A stretch of DNA of 26,406 bases from Bacteroides sp. UBA1317 (GCA_002307035.1 DBTL01000167.1:1-26406), one strand, 5' to 3'; shown: positions 17,853 to 25,693, counted from the stretch's first letter. Notes: a model not told the origin generated them from the sequence alone. A program made the numbers and translations.

Positions 17853-17885
17853 TTTGGTAAGTAGCTTAAAAAGGCGCTATATTTG
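17853..17885 (+). promoter_or_regulatory. Strong Bacteroides-type promoter driving a small RNA
   Basis: TTTG (17853-17856), a 21-base spacer and TATATTTG (17878-17885) match both the -33 and -7 elements fully. No start codon lies between it and the terminator at 17950-17981, so the transcript is predicted to be short and non-coding. Transcription should begin near 17892. Confidence 0.7.
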
Positions 17886-17891
17886 TCGCGT

Positions 17892-17981
17892 TATCCTGAA
17901 AACAATCTTTTTACCTTAAAGAAAAACTAATACCTATTGAAAACTGAAAATCGGGGCTTTGTGAAAAGCCCCGATTTTTTT
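17892..17981 (+). ncRNA. Predicted small RNA of about 90 nt between phoU and ribE
   Basis: A full-consensus promoter at 17853-17885 and a strong intrinsic terminator at 17950-17981 enclose about 90 nt with no ATG. The 5' part is an A/T-rich single-stranded-looking region (for example TTACCTTAAAGAAAAACTAA), and the 3' end is an 11-bp G/C-containing hairpin with a T run, the usual shape of a trans-acting bacterial sRNA. It has no resemblance that I can recognise to 6S RNA, tmRNA, SRP RNA or a riboswitch. The 5' end is predicted from promoter spacing and could shift by a few bases. Position beside the pst operon suggests, but does not show, a link to phosphate or riboflavin genes. Confidence 0.62.
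17950..17981 (+). terminator. Strong intrinsic terminator of the small RNA
   Basis: ATCGGGGCTTT (17950-17960) and AAAGCCCCGAT (17965-17975) form a perfect 11-bp stem with a GTGA tetraloop, followed by seven T residues (17975-17981). Confidence 0.92.
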
Positions 17982-18099
17982 ATGGTACTCACTTCATCTA
18001 GTATCTCAAGAAGCTTGGATATTTTATAAGAACTCCTAATAATCAAAGTGCGATTAGTTGACAAATAGAATTTAGAAAATAGAAATTATAACTTCAGCG

Positions 18100-18165
18100 T
18101 GTTGAACGTAGGAGATCAGCGTGTTGAAAACGTACATTCAACACGCTGATCTCCTACGTTCAACA
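18100..18165. repeat. Perfect 29-bp inverted repeat built from a duplicated 12-mer
   Basis: Positions 18100-18128 and 18137-18165 are exact reverse complements over 29 bases with an 8-base loop (AACGTACA). Within the left side the 12-mer CAGCGTGTTGAA occurs twice, at 18095-18106 and 18117-18128, 22 bp apart and separated by CGTAGGAGAT; the right arm carries the mirror image. There is no T run after it, so it is not an ordinary terminator. It stands alone in the intergenic region between the small RNA and ribE, with no transposase or integrase nearby. It may be a member of a dispersed intergenic repeat family, a protein-binding site or an RNA hairpin; the sequence alone does not decide. Confidence 0.9.
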
Positions 18166-18314
18166 GACCCCCTTCACAAGGCTTGTAGGGCGGGCTGAAT
18201 GATTATGAAAATGGGTTACAAATAGCTCTGGATTTAAGTCTCTAGTTTATTAATTTTAATAAATATGCTTATTTGTTTTTCTCGCTAATATAGGGTTTCT
18301 TGATATCTTCTTTG

Positions 18315-18322
18315 TATCTTTG
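18315..18322 (+). promoter_or_regulatory. -7 element of the probable ribE promoter
   Basis: TATCTTTG matches TAnnTTTG at all 8 positions and lies 61 bases before the ribE start codon. No TTTG is at the expected -33 distance. The leader is too short and lacks the conserved boxes for an FMN riboswitch. Confidence 0.5.
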
Positions 18323-18383
18323 ACGCGTCATTTCGATAAAGGTAATTTGTATTATTAACCTGTAAAAGAAAATAGGTAGAATT

Positions 18384-18983
18384 ATGTTTTCAGGAATAGT
18401 AGAAGAATACGCAGAAGTCGTATCGCTAGTTAAAGACCGGGAAAACCTACACCTCACCATGAAGTGTTCGTTCGTTAGTGAATTAAAAATAGATCAAAGT
18501 ATATCTCACAATGGTGTTTGCCTCACAGTAGTGAGCATGACGGCAGATACTTACACGACAACTGCCATGAAGGAAACCATTGAATGCTCGAATATCGGAT
18601 TACTGAAGGTGGGCGACAAGGTGAACGTGGAGAGAAGTATGATGATGAACGGTCGATTGGACGGACATATCGTTCAGGGACATGTAGACCAAACAGCTAC
18701 TTGCATTGACATAGCCGACGCAGATGGAAGTTGGTACTTCACATTTAAATATACTTTTGACAGAGAGATGGCCAAACGTGGCTATATGGCTGTTGATAAG
18801 GGTTCGGTTACAGTGAATGGGGTGAGTCTCACGGTGTGCAATCCTACGGATGACACCTTCCAGGTGGCTATCATTCCTTATACGTACGAACATACTAATT
18901 TCCATACGTTTGGACTGGGCAGTGTGGTTAATTTAGAATTTGATATCATCGGCAAATACATTAGCCGCATGATAGCGCTATAA
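18384..18983 (+). CDS. ribE: Riboflavin synthase, alpha subunit
   Basis: A 199-residue cytoplasmic enzyme that dismutates two molecules of 6,7-dimethyl-8-ribityllumazine to riboflavin and a pyrimidinedione. It has the expected two lumazine-binding repeats: the first starts MFSGIVEEYAEV and includes SHNGVCLTVVSM; the second includes GHVDQTATC and SVTVNGVSLTVCNP. GRLDGHIVQGHVD marks the junction at about residues 91-103. The length is normal. The gene stands alone rather than in a rib operon, with its own -7 element and a terminator behind. The symbol ribC is also used for this enzyme. Confidence 0.96.
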   Translation: MFSGIVEEYAEVVSLVKDRENLHLTMKCSFVSELKIDQSISHNGVCLTVVSMTADTYTTTAMKETIECSNIGLLKVGDKVNVERSMMMNGRLDGHIVQGHVDQTATCIDIADADGSWYFTFKYTFDREMAKRGYMAVDKGSVTVNGVSLTVCNPTDDTFQVAIIPYTYEHTNFHTFGLGSVVNLEFDIIGKYISRMIAL

Positions 18984-18997
18984 AAGAATTTTTAAAG

Positions 18998-19065
18998 AGA
19001 ATCCCTGATTATACGGACGAACTGCTTTTGTCAGATCGAAAGTATAATCAGGGATTCTTTGTTTC
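18998..19065. terminator. Hairpin between convergent ribE and yihY-type gene, probable bidirectional terminator
   Basis: AGAATCCCTGATTATAC (18998-19014) and GTATAATCAGGGATTCT (19042-19058) are perfect 17-base reverse complements around a 27-base loop. T residues follow on the plus strand (TTGTTTCTT), and A-rich DNA precedes, which would give U residues on the minus strand. Confidence 0.75.
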
Positions 19066-19081
19066 TTAGAATGCTTATCGA

Positions 19082-20401
19082 TTACAAATCTTTCAGTAAT
19101 TTTTGTCCGGCATCTTTATAATACTGTTCTCTGGAGTCAAGAAGCGTTCCCCATTGGTTCAAGAATGCTTCTTCTTTGTCTACTTTGAAATCTTCCGAAC
19201 CATACGTATCAATCTTGTCGAGCAATAGGGCTACACTCAGTTGGTTGACATCGATGGAGGGTTGATAGGTAATGTCTTCACTCTTATTATCGGTGACTAC
19301 TTCGTGAATCATATTAATCTCCTGCAATTGATACAACGTTTGGTTGGTTAGGCGGATAGGAATGTGGCTTTCTTCTGATATTTCTTCTGCAGTATAGGGC
19401 TTCTTATTACTGACAAAGCGTTTGGCTATGAGCGACATGATAAGAATGGAAATGAAATCACCATACCGACGGCTAATGTTGCGAGTGTCTTTATCAAAAC
19501 TGAAGTTTTGCACATTTTGTCCCGCATAAGTTAGTTCGGCACCAAAAAGACAAATGGTCCACGAGATTTGTAACCACAGCAAAAACATTGGTATGGCCGC
19601 AAAACTTCCATAGATGGTATTGTATCTTGATACCCATAACTGACTGCCAATATAGAGGAACTGAAAGGCTTGATGAGCTGTTCCCGCAAGAATACCTGCA
19701 ATGAGTGCATGCCTGAATTTCACCTTTGTATTTGGCATGAAAATATAGAGACCGGTAAACATAAACCAAGTTAGGACAAAGGGAATAAGCCGTACCAGAA
19801 ACTTTAGAATAGGAGCTAATACCACAAAGTTATCCATTTCTTTGAGAGCTGTACTCATGAAGATGGTTAACCCCCCGGAGATAACAATCAGGATCGGAAG
19901 CAATAGAAACATGGAAAAATAATCGGTGATTTTTCGATACATGCTTCGGGGTTTCTTCACCTGCCAGATGAGGTTGAAAGTACGCTCGATATTACTAGTT
20001 AGATTAACCACCGTCCACAACAACAAAACCAAACCCACTCCGATGAAGACTCCGCTTTTGGTTTGCGACAGATAAGAATCTACAAATTGAAGGAGAACTT
20101 CTGTTGTGTTGCTGACTCCTCCAAAGCCATGACGCACCTGGCTCTCCATGAGGTTGGCAAAGCCAAACCCCCGAGCGATAGCAAATAGAATTGCGAGAAT
20201 GGGGACAATGGCGAGTAACGTACTGTATGTCAATGCAGATGCTTTATTTGCAACCCGATCTTTGCCGAATTGATTAACACACACATAAAGGGTTTTGATG
20301 ATGTTGTAGAGCGAGAACTTGGTTCTTGTTACTTCACTTTCCGTTATACGCCAAATGTCGTATGTCAGGAATTTCCATAAAAATTTTATCTTTTCATTCA
20401 T
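19082..20401 (-). CDS. YihY/BrkB family membrane protein with C-terminal winged-helix-like tail
   Basis: A 439-residue inner-membrane protein of the YihY/virulence factor BrkB family, older annotated as ribonuclease BN in error. After a cytoplasmic N-terminus (about 60 residues), about six hydrophobic helices follow, with family motifs ASALTYSTLLAIVPILAILF, LLWTVVNLTSNIERTFNLIW and YGSFAAIPMFLLWLQISWT. The last 110 residues or so (from about 330) are soluble and contain PYTAEEISEESHIPIRLTNQ followed by TLYQLQEINMIHEV, which resembles a winged helix-turn-helix. The start at 20401 lies 28 bp after the end of rnpB on the same strand. Function of the family is not established. Confidence 0.9.
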   Translation of the reverse strand: MNEKIKFLWKFLTYDIWRITESEVTRTKFSLYNIIKTLYVCVNQFGKDRVANKASALTYSTLLAIVPILAILFAIARGFGFANLMESQVRHGFGGVSNTTEVLLQFVDSYLSQTKSGVFIGVGLVLLLWTVVNLTSNIERTFNLIWQVKKPRSMYRKITDYFSMFLLLPILIVISGGLTIFMSTALKEMDNFVVLAPILKFLVRLIPFVLTWFMFTGLYIFMPNTKVKFRHALIAGILAGTAHQAFQFLYIGSQLWVSRYNTIYGSFAAIPMFLLWLQISWTICLFGAELTYAGQNVQNFSFDKDTRNISRRYGDFISILIMSLIAKRFVSNKKPYTAEEISEESHIPIRLTNQTLYQLQEINMIHEVVTDNKSEDITYQPSIDVNQLSVALLLDKIDTYGSEDFKVDKEEAFLNQWGTLLDSREQYYKDAGQKLLKDL

Positions 20402-20429
20402 GAATAACCGTTCGTTATATGTATAAAAA

Positions 20430-20787
20430 AGCAGTCAGCCTATAAGCCGGGTTCTGTACCCTAATGAATAGGGTGTTTGTCATTTATCTGAATGATGCGT
20501 CACCACACCACTTTAGCGGTCTACCCTCCGACATGGAGCGAGCAACTCTCATAACGTCGGTATACATGACCTTACAACTCCTAAGATGCACAGCCCGTCG
20601 TGTCACCACGCGGCTGGTGGGCTTTTACTCCACCTTCTCACCCTTACCACTTCCCGTCGGAAGTGGCGGTTATTTTCTTCTGCATTACTCTACCCTCGCG
20701 GACAGCTTTCTGTTAGGAAGTAGGATGCTCTGTGTTGCCCGGACTTTCCTCCTGCGGAACGCAAGCGACAAACCGGCCAACTGCTTT
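20430..20787 (-). ncRNA. rnpB: RNase P RNA, bacterial type A
   Basis: The catalytic RNA of RNase P, which matures tRNA 5' ends. On the minus strand the conserved P4 strand GAGGAAAGTCCGGGC is at 20751-20737 and its 3' partner ACAGAACCCGGCTTAT at 20457-20442. The ends pair to close helix P1 (AGCAGT near 20786 with ACTGCT at 20435-20430). The conserved stretch AAGGGTGAGAAGGTGG and the AGAGTAA segment are also present. A -7 element sits just upstream at 20794-20801, agreeing with the 5' end, and six T residues follow P1 at the 3' end, agreeing with termination. Ends are accurate to a few bases. Confidence 0.95.
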
Positions 20788-20793
20788 ATGCTG

Positions 20794-20801
20794 CAAAAGT
20801 A
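20794..20801 (-). promoter_or_regulatory. -7 element of the rnpB promoter
   Basis: On the minus strand the site reads TACTTTTG, an 8 of 8 match to TAnnTTTG, placed 7 bases before the predicted RNA 5' end. A partial -33 (TCTG at 20827-20824) is 22 bases upstream. Confidence 0.62.
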
Positions 20802-20940
20802 AACAAAATTTCGGACATATCGACAGATTGTTCCTCTGATTTTATTTTAGAAAGCACTAGGAGGAATGGCTGAATGAAATCTTTTTGCTACTAATTAGCT
20901 AATTTATCTGAAATAATGTATCGCAAATTGAATAATTCCC

Positions 20941-20948
20941 TATCTTTG
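20941..20948 (+). promoter_or_regulatory. -7 element upstream of the NlpC/P60-epimerase-transglutaminase operon
   Basis: TATCTTTG matches the Bacteroides -7 consensus at all 8 positions, 29 bases before the start codon of the first gene. No TTTG at the usual -33 distance. Confidence 0.5.
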
Positions 20949-20977
20949 CTTAAACATAACCCCCAAATATTTTTTTA

Positions 20978-22177
20978 ATGAAGAAGTATATCCCTCTCTT
21001 ATTACTGCTCGTTGCAGTGCCTGCTTGTGTAAGTGCCGCAGATAAAAATGAAAAAAAGCTTCCTAAGGAAGTAAAAGAAGTCTCAGATAGTGTACGCCGA
21101 CAGTTTATTCCGGATAAACGGGTTGCGGTGTTCGATGTTGACTATACCGTATCCGGAAAACACCTTATAGTGAAAGGTGTAACAACCTCTCTCGAAGCCA
21201 AATCAGCTTTATTTTCGGGATTGAAGAAGGCTAGATATCAGATAACCGACAGTTTGTTGTTGCTGCCCGATAGCGTGTCTCTTGCTGGAAAAGTGTTTGG
21301 TATCGTTAACTTGTCGGTAAGTAATCTTCGTGCGGAACCAGATTTTTCGGCTGAGATGATGACTCAGGCATTGCTGGGTATGCCGGTGAAAGTGTTGCAA
21401 CGTGATGGCTGGTATCGCATTCAAACGCCCGACGATTACATTGCCTGGGTGAATCGTGTAGGCATTTATCCCGTAACGAAAGTGGAATATGATGCTTGGA
21501 ATCGCGCCGATAAAATAGTCGTTACTTCGCATTACGGTTTTACTTATCAAAAGCCGGATGCCACTTCTCAATCTGTATCGGATGTAGTAGCCGGCAACCG
21601 TTTGAAGTGGGAAGGTACCGAAGGTGATTATTATAAAGTGGCTTATCCCGATGGTCGTCAGGCATACATTGCCAAGTCTATCTCTATGCCAGAGAAGGAA
21701 TGGAAAGCTTCTGTAGGGCAAGATGCCGAAAGCATTATTCGCACAGCTTATACCTTGATGGGAGTGCCTTACCTGTGGGCCGGTACATCTTCAAAAGGAA
21801 TTGATTGCAGCGGTTTTGTTCGTACAGTTCTGTTTATGCACAATATAATTATCCCTCGTGATGCTTCTCAGCAAGCGTATGTGGGGCAACACATCGACAT
21901 TGCACCCGACTTTAGCAATATGCAACCGGGAGACCTCATTTTCTTTGGGCGTAAAGCCACTGCCGAAAAGAAAGAACGGGTGGTGCATGTTGGTATCTAT
22001 ATCGGTAATAAGAAGTTTATTCATTCGCAAGGAAATGTGCACGTCAGCAGTTTTGATCCGGCTGATAGCGAATACGATGAATATAATCTGGGTCGTATGC
22101 TTTTTGGTGTTCGTATACTCAATGGTATCGGCACTCCGGGAATTAATACGACTGACACAAACCCTTATTATAATTAA
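20978..22177 (+). CDS. Exported SH3-NlpC/P60 peptidase, probable gamma-D-glutamyl-L-diamino acid endopeptidase
   Basis: A 399-residue exported cysteine peptidase, probably cutting the gamma-D-Glu-diaminopimelate bond of peptidoglycan peptides (YkfC / dipeptidyl-peptidase VI type). A signal peptide (MKKYIPLLLLLVAVPACVSA) is followed by SH3-like domains at about residues 100-250 (NLSVSNLRAEPDFSAEMMTQ, GWYRIQTPDDYIAWV) and an NlpC/P60 domain from about 250. The catalytic triad is visible: Cys277 in GIDCSGFVRT, His337 in VVHVGIYIG and His349 in FIHSQGN. VPACVS could alternatively be a lipobox, making it a lipoprotein. It starts a tight operon; the epimerase gene follows after 21 bp, and the substrate assignment draws on that pairing. 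Confidence 0.92.
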   Translation: MKKYIPLLLLLVAVPACVSAADKNEKKLPKEVKEVSDSVRRQFIPDKRVAVFDVDYTVSGKHLIVKGVTTSLEAKSALFSGLKKARYQITDSLLLLPDSVSLAGKVFGIVNLSVSNLRAEPDFSAEMMTQALLGMPVKVLQRDGWYRIQTPDDYIAWVNRVGIYPVTKVEYDAWNRADKIVVTSHYGFTYQKPDATSQSVSDVVAGNRLKWEGTEGDYYKVAYPDGRQAYIAKSISMPEKEWKASVGQDAESIIRTAYTLMGVPYLWAGTSSKGIDCSGFVRTVLFMHNIIIPRDASQQAYVGQHIDIAPDFSNMQPGDLIFFGRKATAEKKERVVHVGIYIGNKKFIHSQGNVHVSSFDPADSEYDEYNLGRMLFGVRILNGIGTPGINTTDTNPYYN

Positions 22178-22198
22178 CTCCATTAACATACAAAGCTC

Positions 22199-23350
22199 AT
22201 GGCTCAAAATAGAAGAGATTTTCTCAAAACGGCTGCTTTTGCGGCTATCGGTTCGGGACTGGTTGCTAACGATGTATTTGGCAATAGCGTACCATCCCTG
22301 TTTTCTATCAATAAACGAGGAAAAGGAGGGAAATTGAAGTTGACCTTTCAACCTTATGATTTAAAGTTGAAACACGTGTTTACCGTGGCCTCTTTTTCCC
22401 GTACTACAACGCCCGATGTTCAGGTAGAAATAGAGTATGAGGGCATCATTGGCTATGGTGAAGCTTCTATGCCACCCTATCTGGGAGAATCGGTGGAATC
22501 TGTGATGAATTTCTTGAAAAAGGTGAATTTGGAACAATTTAATGACCCTTTTCAGCTAGAAGATATTCTGGCTTATGTGGATGGCATTATGCCCGGAAAC
22601 ACAGCCGCCAAAGCATCTGTAGATATAGCACTTCACGATTTAGTGGGTAAATTATTGGGTGCTCCATGGTATAAGATTTGGGGATTGGACAAAGCGAAAG
22701 CACCCTCTACAACCTTTACTATTGGCATTGATACACCGGATGTAGTACGTGAAAAAACACTAGAAGTTGCCGGGCAATTCAATATTTTGAAGGTGAAGTT
22801 GGGACGTGATAATGATAAAGAGATGATAGAAACCATTCGTTCGGTGTGTAAGCTTCCTATAGCGGTAGATGCCAATCAGGGATGGAAAGATAAGCATTAT
22901 GCGCTCGACATGATCCATTGGTTGAAAGAACAAGGCATTGTAATGGTAGAACAGCCGATGCCGAAAACTCAACTTGATGACATCGCATGGGTCACTCAAC
23001 AAAGTCCGCTGCCTATCTTTGCTGATGAGTCTTTGCAACGTCTTAGCGATGTGGCAAAGTTGAAGGATGCTTTTACCGGCATCAACATCAAGTTGATGAA
23101 GTGTACCGGTATGCGTGAGGCGTGGAAGATGGTGACACTAGGTCGTGCATTGGGCATGAAAGTGATGGTGGGTTGTATGACCGAAACATCATGTGCCGTC
23201 TCTGCTGCTGCACAATTCTCTCCGGCTGTCGATTTTGCCGATTTGGATGGTAACTTGCTTATTGCAAATGATCGTTTCAAAGGAATGGAAGTAGTGAAAG
23301 GCAAGATTATGCTTAACGATCTTCCCGGAATCGGTATTACCAAACTGTAA
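22199..23350 (+). CDS. Dipeptide epimerase (L-Ala-D/L-Glu type), Tat-exported
   Basis: A 383-residue enolase-superfamily enzyme that probably epimerises L-Ala-D-Glu from murein to L-Ala-L-Glu. Catalytic lysines are Lys198 and Lys200 in LKVKLG and Lys298 in NIKLMK; the metal ligands are Asp224 (VDANQGW), Glu251 (MVEQPM) and Asp276 (FADES). The N-terminus NRRDFLKTAAFAAIG is a twin-arginine export signal, so the enzyme is exported folded to the periplasm, unlike the cytoplasmic enzyme of E. coli (YcjG). It follows the NlpC/P60 gene by 21 bp and precedes the transglutaminase gene by 18 bp. Enolase-superfamily dipeptide epimerases vary in dipeptide preference, so the exact substrate remains open. 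Confidence 0.93.
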   Translation: MAQNRRDFLKTAAFAAIGSGLVANDVFGNSVPSLFSINKRGKGGKLKLTFQPYDLKLKHVFTVASFSRTTTPDVQVEIEYEGIIGYGEASMPPYLGESVESVMNFLKKVNLEQFNDPFQLEDILAYVDGIMPGNTAAKASVDIALHDLVGKLLGAPWYKIWGLDKAKAPSTTFTIGIDTPDVVREKTLEVAGQFNILKVKLGRDNDKEMIETIRSVCKLPIAVDANQGWKDKHYALDMIHWLKEQGIVMVEQPMPKTQLDDIAWVTQQSPLPIFADESLQRLSDVAKLKDAFTGINIKLMKCTGMREAWKMVTLGRALGMKVMVGCMTETSCAVSAAAQFSPAVDFADLDGNLLIANDRFKGMEVVKGKIMLNDLPGIGITKL

Positions 23351-23368
23351 AAGTAAACGCACAAAGCC

Positions 23369-24697
23369 ATGAAACAACTCGTCTATCTTGCCGGTTTACT
23401 CTTTTTTATCGGCTGTGCACCTAAACCTGTTCCTGTTGCCGATAGCTGGGAACAGGAGCGTATGAATCGCATCAAGCAAGACTTTTGCATGTCCGAATCG
23501 CAGGTGAAGGACTACATTCGCAAATACATTCCCGACGTAACTGATGAACAGATGCGCCAGTGGGAGGAGAGCAATGCGCTGGAGTGTATGGAGATAGATG
23601 GCGAGAAGCGTTATTTTCGGAATGCAGGCCCTAACCTGTTTCGCATTGATTCCGCCGCTTATTGCGTAAAAGTGGCTAAAGAGGGAGTTGTACTTAGTGG
23701 CAGTGAGAAGGTGAATAAAGATCATCTTCCTCAAGTGATAGATGCAGTGAAGCAGTCGGGCAATGATACCGTAATGCCTAAGCGTATGCGGATTACCTAT
23801 ACGCTTAAGGTAGAGCCTAACGCAGTGCCCGACGGTAAAATCGTTCGTTGTTGGTTGCCTTATCCACGTATCGACCAACGCAGGCAACAACAGGTTAAGC
23901 TCCTTCGTGCCAGTGAAGCTAACTATACGCTATCGCCCACGTCGTGTGAGCATAGCACCCTTTATATGGAGAAGGAAGCAGTGCGAAATGAACCTACCGT
24001 GTTTTCCGAATCATTTGAATATACTTCTTATGCCGAGTGGCATAACCTGAAGCCCGAAGATATTTTACCTTATGATACTACAACTGCTTTATACAAGAAG
24101 TATACAGCTGAGCGGGAGACTCACATTCGTTTTTCTCCCCGTATCAAAGAGTTGGCAGCTAAGCTTACCAAAGGAGAAAACAATCCCTTGCTGAAAGCGC
24201 GTCGTATCTTTACGTGGATTAATCAATATTTTCCGTGGGCTTCTGCCCGTGAATACTCTACCATCGAGAACATTCCCGAGTATGTGCTCGACAATCGTCA
24301 TGGTGACTGTGGTCAGGTGAGCCTCCTCTTTATCACCCTTTGCCGTTGTAGTGGCATTCCCGCTCACTTTCAGAGCGGATTCATGATGCATCCGGGTGAA
24401 TGGAACCTGCACGATTGGGCTGAGATCTACTTTCAAGGTATCGGTTGGGTTCCTGTCGATCAATCATTTGGGATTCCCACTTTTGCTCAGGATGCTGATG
24501 AACGTTTCTTTTTTCTCGGAGGCATCGATTCCTGGCGAATGATTGTGAATAGCGATTATTCCATGCCTTTGGTGCCCGAAAAGAAATTTCCTCGTAGCGA
24601 AACCGTTGATTTTCAGCGTGGCGAAGTAGAATGGGAGGGAGGCAATCTCTATTTCAATAAGTGGAGTTATGATATGGATATTGAGTATTTAAACTAA
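23369..24697 (+). CDS. Transglutaminase-like domain lipoprotein
   Basis: A 442-residue probable lipoprotein: the signal ends in LFFIGC with the lipidation site at Cys16. The N-terminal 130 residues or so have no family I recognise; the C-terminal half is a transglutaminase-like papain fold with the triad Cys314 (HGDCGQVSLLF), His348 (LHDWAEIYF) and Asp364 (WVPVDQSFG). Bacterial members of this superfamily are mostly peptidases. Being the third gene of an operon with a murein peptidase and a dipeptide epimerase suggests it also acts on peptidoglycan peptides or dipeptides, but that is inference. Its last 9 bases overlap the end of the convergent regulator gene. Confidence 0.9.
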   Translation: MKQLVYLAGLLFFIGCAPKPVPVADSWEQERMNRIKQDFCMSESQVKDYIRKYIPDVTDEQMRQWEESNALECMEIDGEKRYFRNAGPNLFRIDSAAYCVKVAKEGVVLSGSEKVNKDHLPQVIDAVKQSGNDTVMPKRMRITYTLKVEPNAVPDGKIVRCWLPYPRIDQRRQQQVKLLRASEANYTLSPTSCEHSTLYMEKEAVRNEPTVFSESFEYTSYAEWHNLKPEDILPYDTTTALYKKYTAERETHIRFSPRIKELAAKLTKGENNPLLKARRIFTWINQYFPWASAREYSTIENIPEYVLDNRHGDCGQVSLLFITLCRCSGIPAHFQSGFMMHPGEWNLHDWAEIYFQGIGWVPVDQSFGIPTFAQDADERFFFLGGIDSWRMIVNSDYSMPLVPEKKFPRSETVDFQRGEVEWEGGNLYFNKWSYDMDIEYLN

Positions 24698-25693
24698 TTC
24701 ATAATAATCACTGCTCTTTTCGGTATAAATAATTCTCTGTGATCCTATGTCTGTCAGGCTGGTTCTTAACCGGTCTATTGCGGTAGTCATTTTGCTTCTC
24801 GGATCAGAGTAGTTCTTTGCCCAAAATGTATCCATTATCATCTTTTTGCTCACTTTATGGTCTTCACTTTGCAGAAATAGTAATAGCAATTGGCTTTGCT
24901 GAGGGGGAAGTGGTAGTTCTTTCTCTTCATTTTTAAGTCTCATCGTATTGGGATTCATGATGATATGATCCATCTTGTAATTGCCATTTTTTAATTTGAT
25001 AATTTCTTTGCGGCGTTCTTTCGCTCTTTTCATTAACCAACCAACCAGAGTTATGCCGCAAAGCACTTGCAGAAGTAAGAGAATATACAATGCCATTTTC
25101 GGCATCAATTTCCAGATAGTGCTGAATGAATAATCAAAGTAGACTCGGTAACTTATATTTTCAAAATCACCTAACTTATCAATGGATGTACGATAATCAA
25201 CGGACATACTTGTTGTGTCACCTGCCCATTCGTTTTGCTCTTTATAGAATGTAGATATAATGCCAATTGCCGATTTCGTCGCTATTATGTTTTTTTCTGC
25301 TGCTAAGCTGTCGAATATTACCTTCACTTCTTGAGGATGTAATCTATTTGTTACCTGTAAATAGCATTGATTTCCTCTAAATAGATCTGTTTCCCAATCT
25401 ACGATTTTTGATTGATAGGTAAAAGTGGTATCTTGGCTTCTATACGTCTTTTCTTCGTACTTGCTCATCTTCTGCTTTCTTGGATCGTTTTCGTGCTCAG
25501 AAAAATAGAAATATTCTTTTTCCATCTTTTTACTTATGTCTTTCCTCATTGCTTCTTCAAGGAGTGGACGAATTTCATGGTGTATGTACGATTTTACATC
25601 TCCATAATGAATCAAAAATATAATCAATTCAGCGATTGTAATAGATGCAAATAATCCTGTCAATGTTTTCGTTATGTGTTTTTTGTATTTCAT
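24689..25693 (-). CDS. Two-TM membrane protein with cytoplasmic OmpR-type winged helix; probable one-component regulator
   Basis: About 334 residues from the ATG at 25693 (MKYKKHIT). An ATG at 25762 is also in frame, but that reading would place the gene start over the upstream repeats and adds a charged tail with no domain. Order: transmembrane helix at about 11-29, an extracytoplasmic domain of about 165 residues with no recognised family, a second helix at about 200-220, a basic linker (RAKERRKEI), then a winged-helix domain at about 235-334. The last fits the OmpR/PhoB effector pattern: PLPPQQSQLLLLFLQSEDHK, VSKKMIMDTFWAKN, SKMTTAIDRLRTSL and a C-terminal hairpin ending DYYELV. No receiver or kinase is present, so DNA binding is probably controlled directly from across the membrane. 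It diverges from the NVEALA-peptide operon. Confidence 0.8.
   Translation of the reverse strand: MKYKKHITKTLTGLFASITIAELIIFLIHYGDVKSYIHHEIRPLLEEAMRKDISKKMEKEYFYFSEHENDPRKQKMSKYEEKTYRSQDTTFTYQSKIVDWETDLFRGNQCYLQVTNRLHPQEVKVIFDSLAAEKNIIATKSAIGIISTFYKEQNEWAGDTTSMSVDYRTSIDKLGDFENISYRVYFDYSFSTIWKLMPKMALYILLLLQVLCGITLVGWLMKRAKERRKEIIKLKNGNYKMDHIIMNPNTMRLKNEEKELPLPPQQSQLLLLFLQSEDHKVSKKMIMDTFWAKNYSDPRSKMTTAIDRLRTSLTDIGSQRIIYTEKSSDYYELV

Noticed and set aside
18095..18165. Repeat units read as a small CRISPR array
   Set aside because: Only two direct 12-mers plus their inverted copies, no unique spacers of regular length and no cas genes.
18246..18263. Inverted repeat TTTATTAA-TT-TTAATAAA upstream of ribE
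   Set aside because: Entirely A/T in an A/T-rich intergenic stretch; likely by chance at this composition.
18166..18383. Possible FMN riboswitch upstream of riboflavin synthase
   Set aside because: None of the conserved FMN-aptamer boxes is present in the leader, and the -7 element leaves only about 55 nt of leader.
20464..20802. Open reading frame of 112 codons on the plus strand
   Set aside because: It lies wholly over the antisense of RNase P RNA, whose conserved P4 strands and P1 closure are clear on the minus strand; the peptide has no recognisable family.
23396..23890. 164-codon antisense reading frame within the transglutaminase gene
   Set aside because: The plus strand holds a complete lipoprotein gene with signal and catalytic triad; the antisense frame has no start context, domain or promoter.
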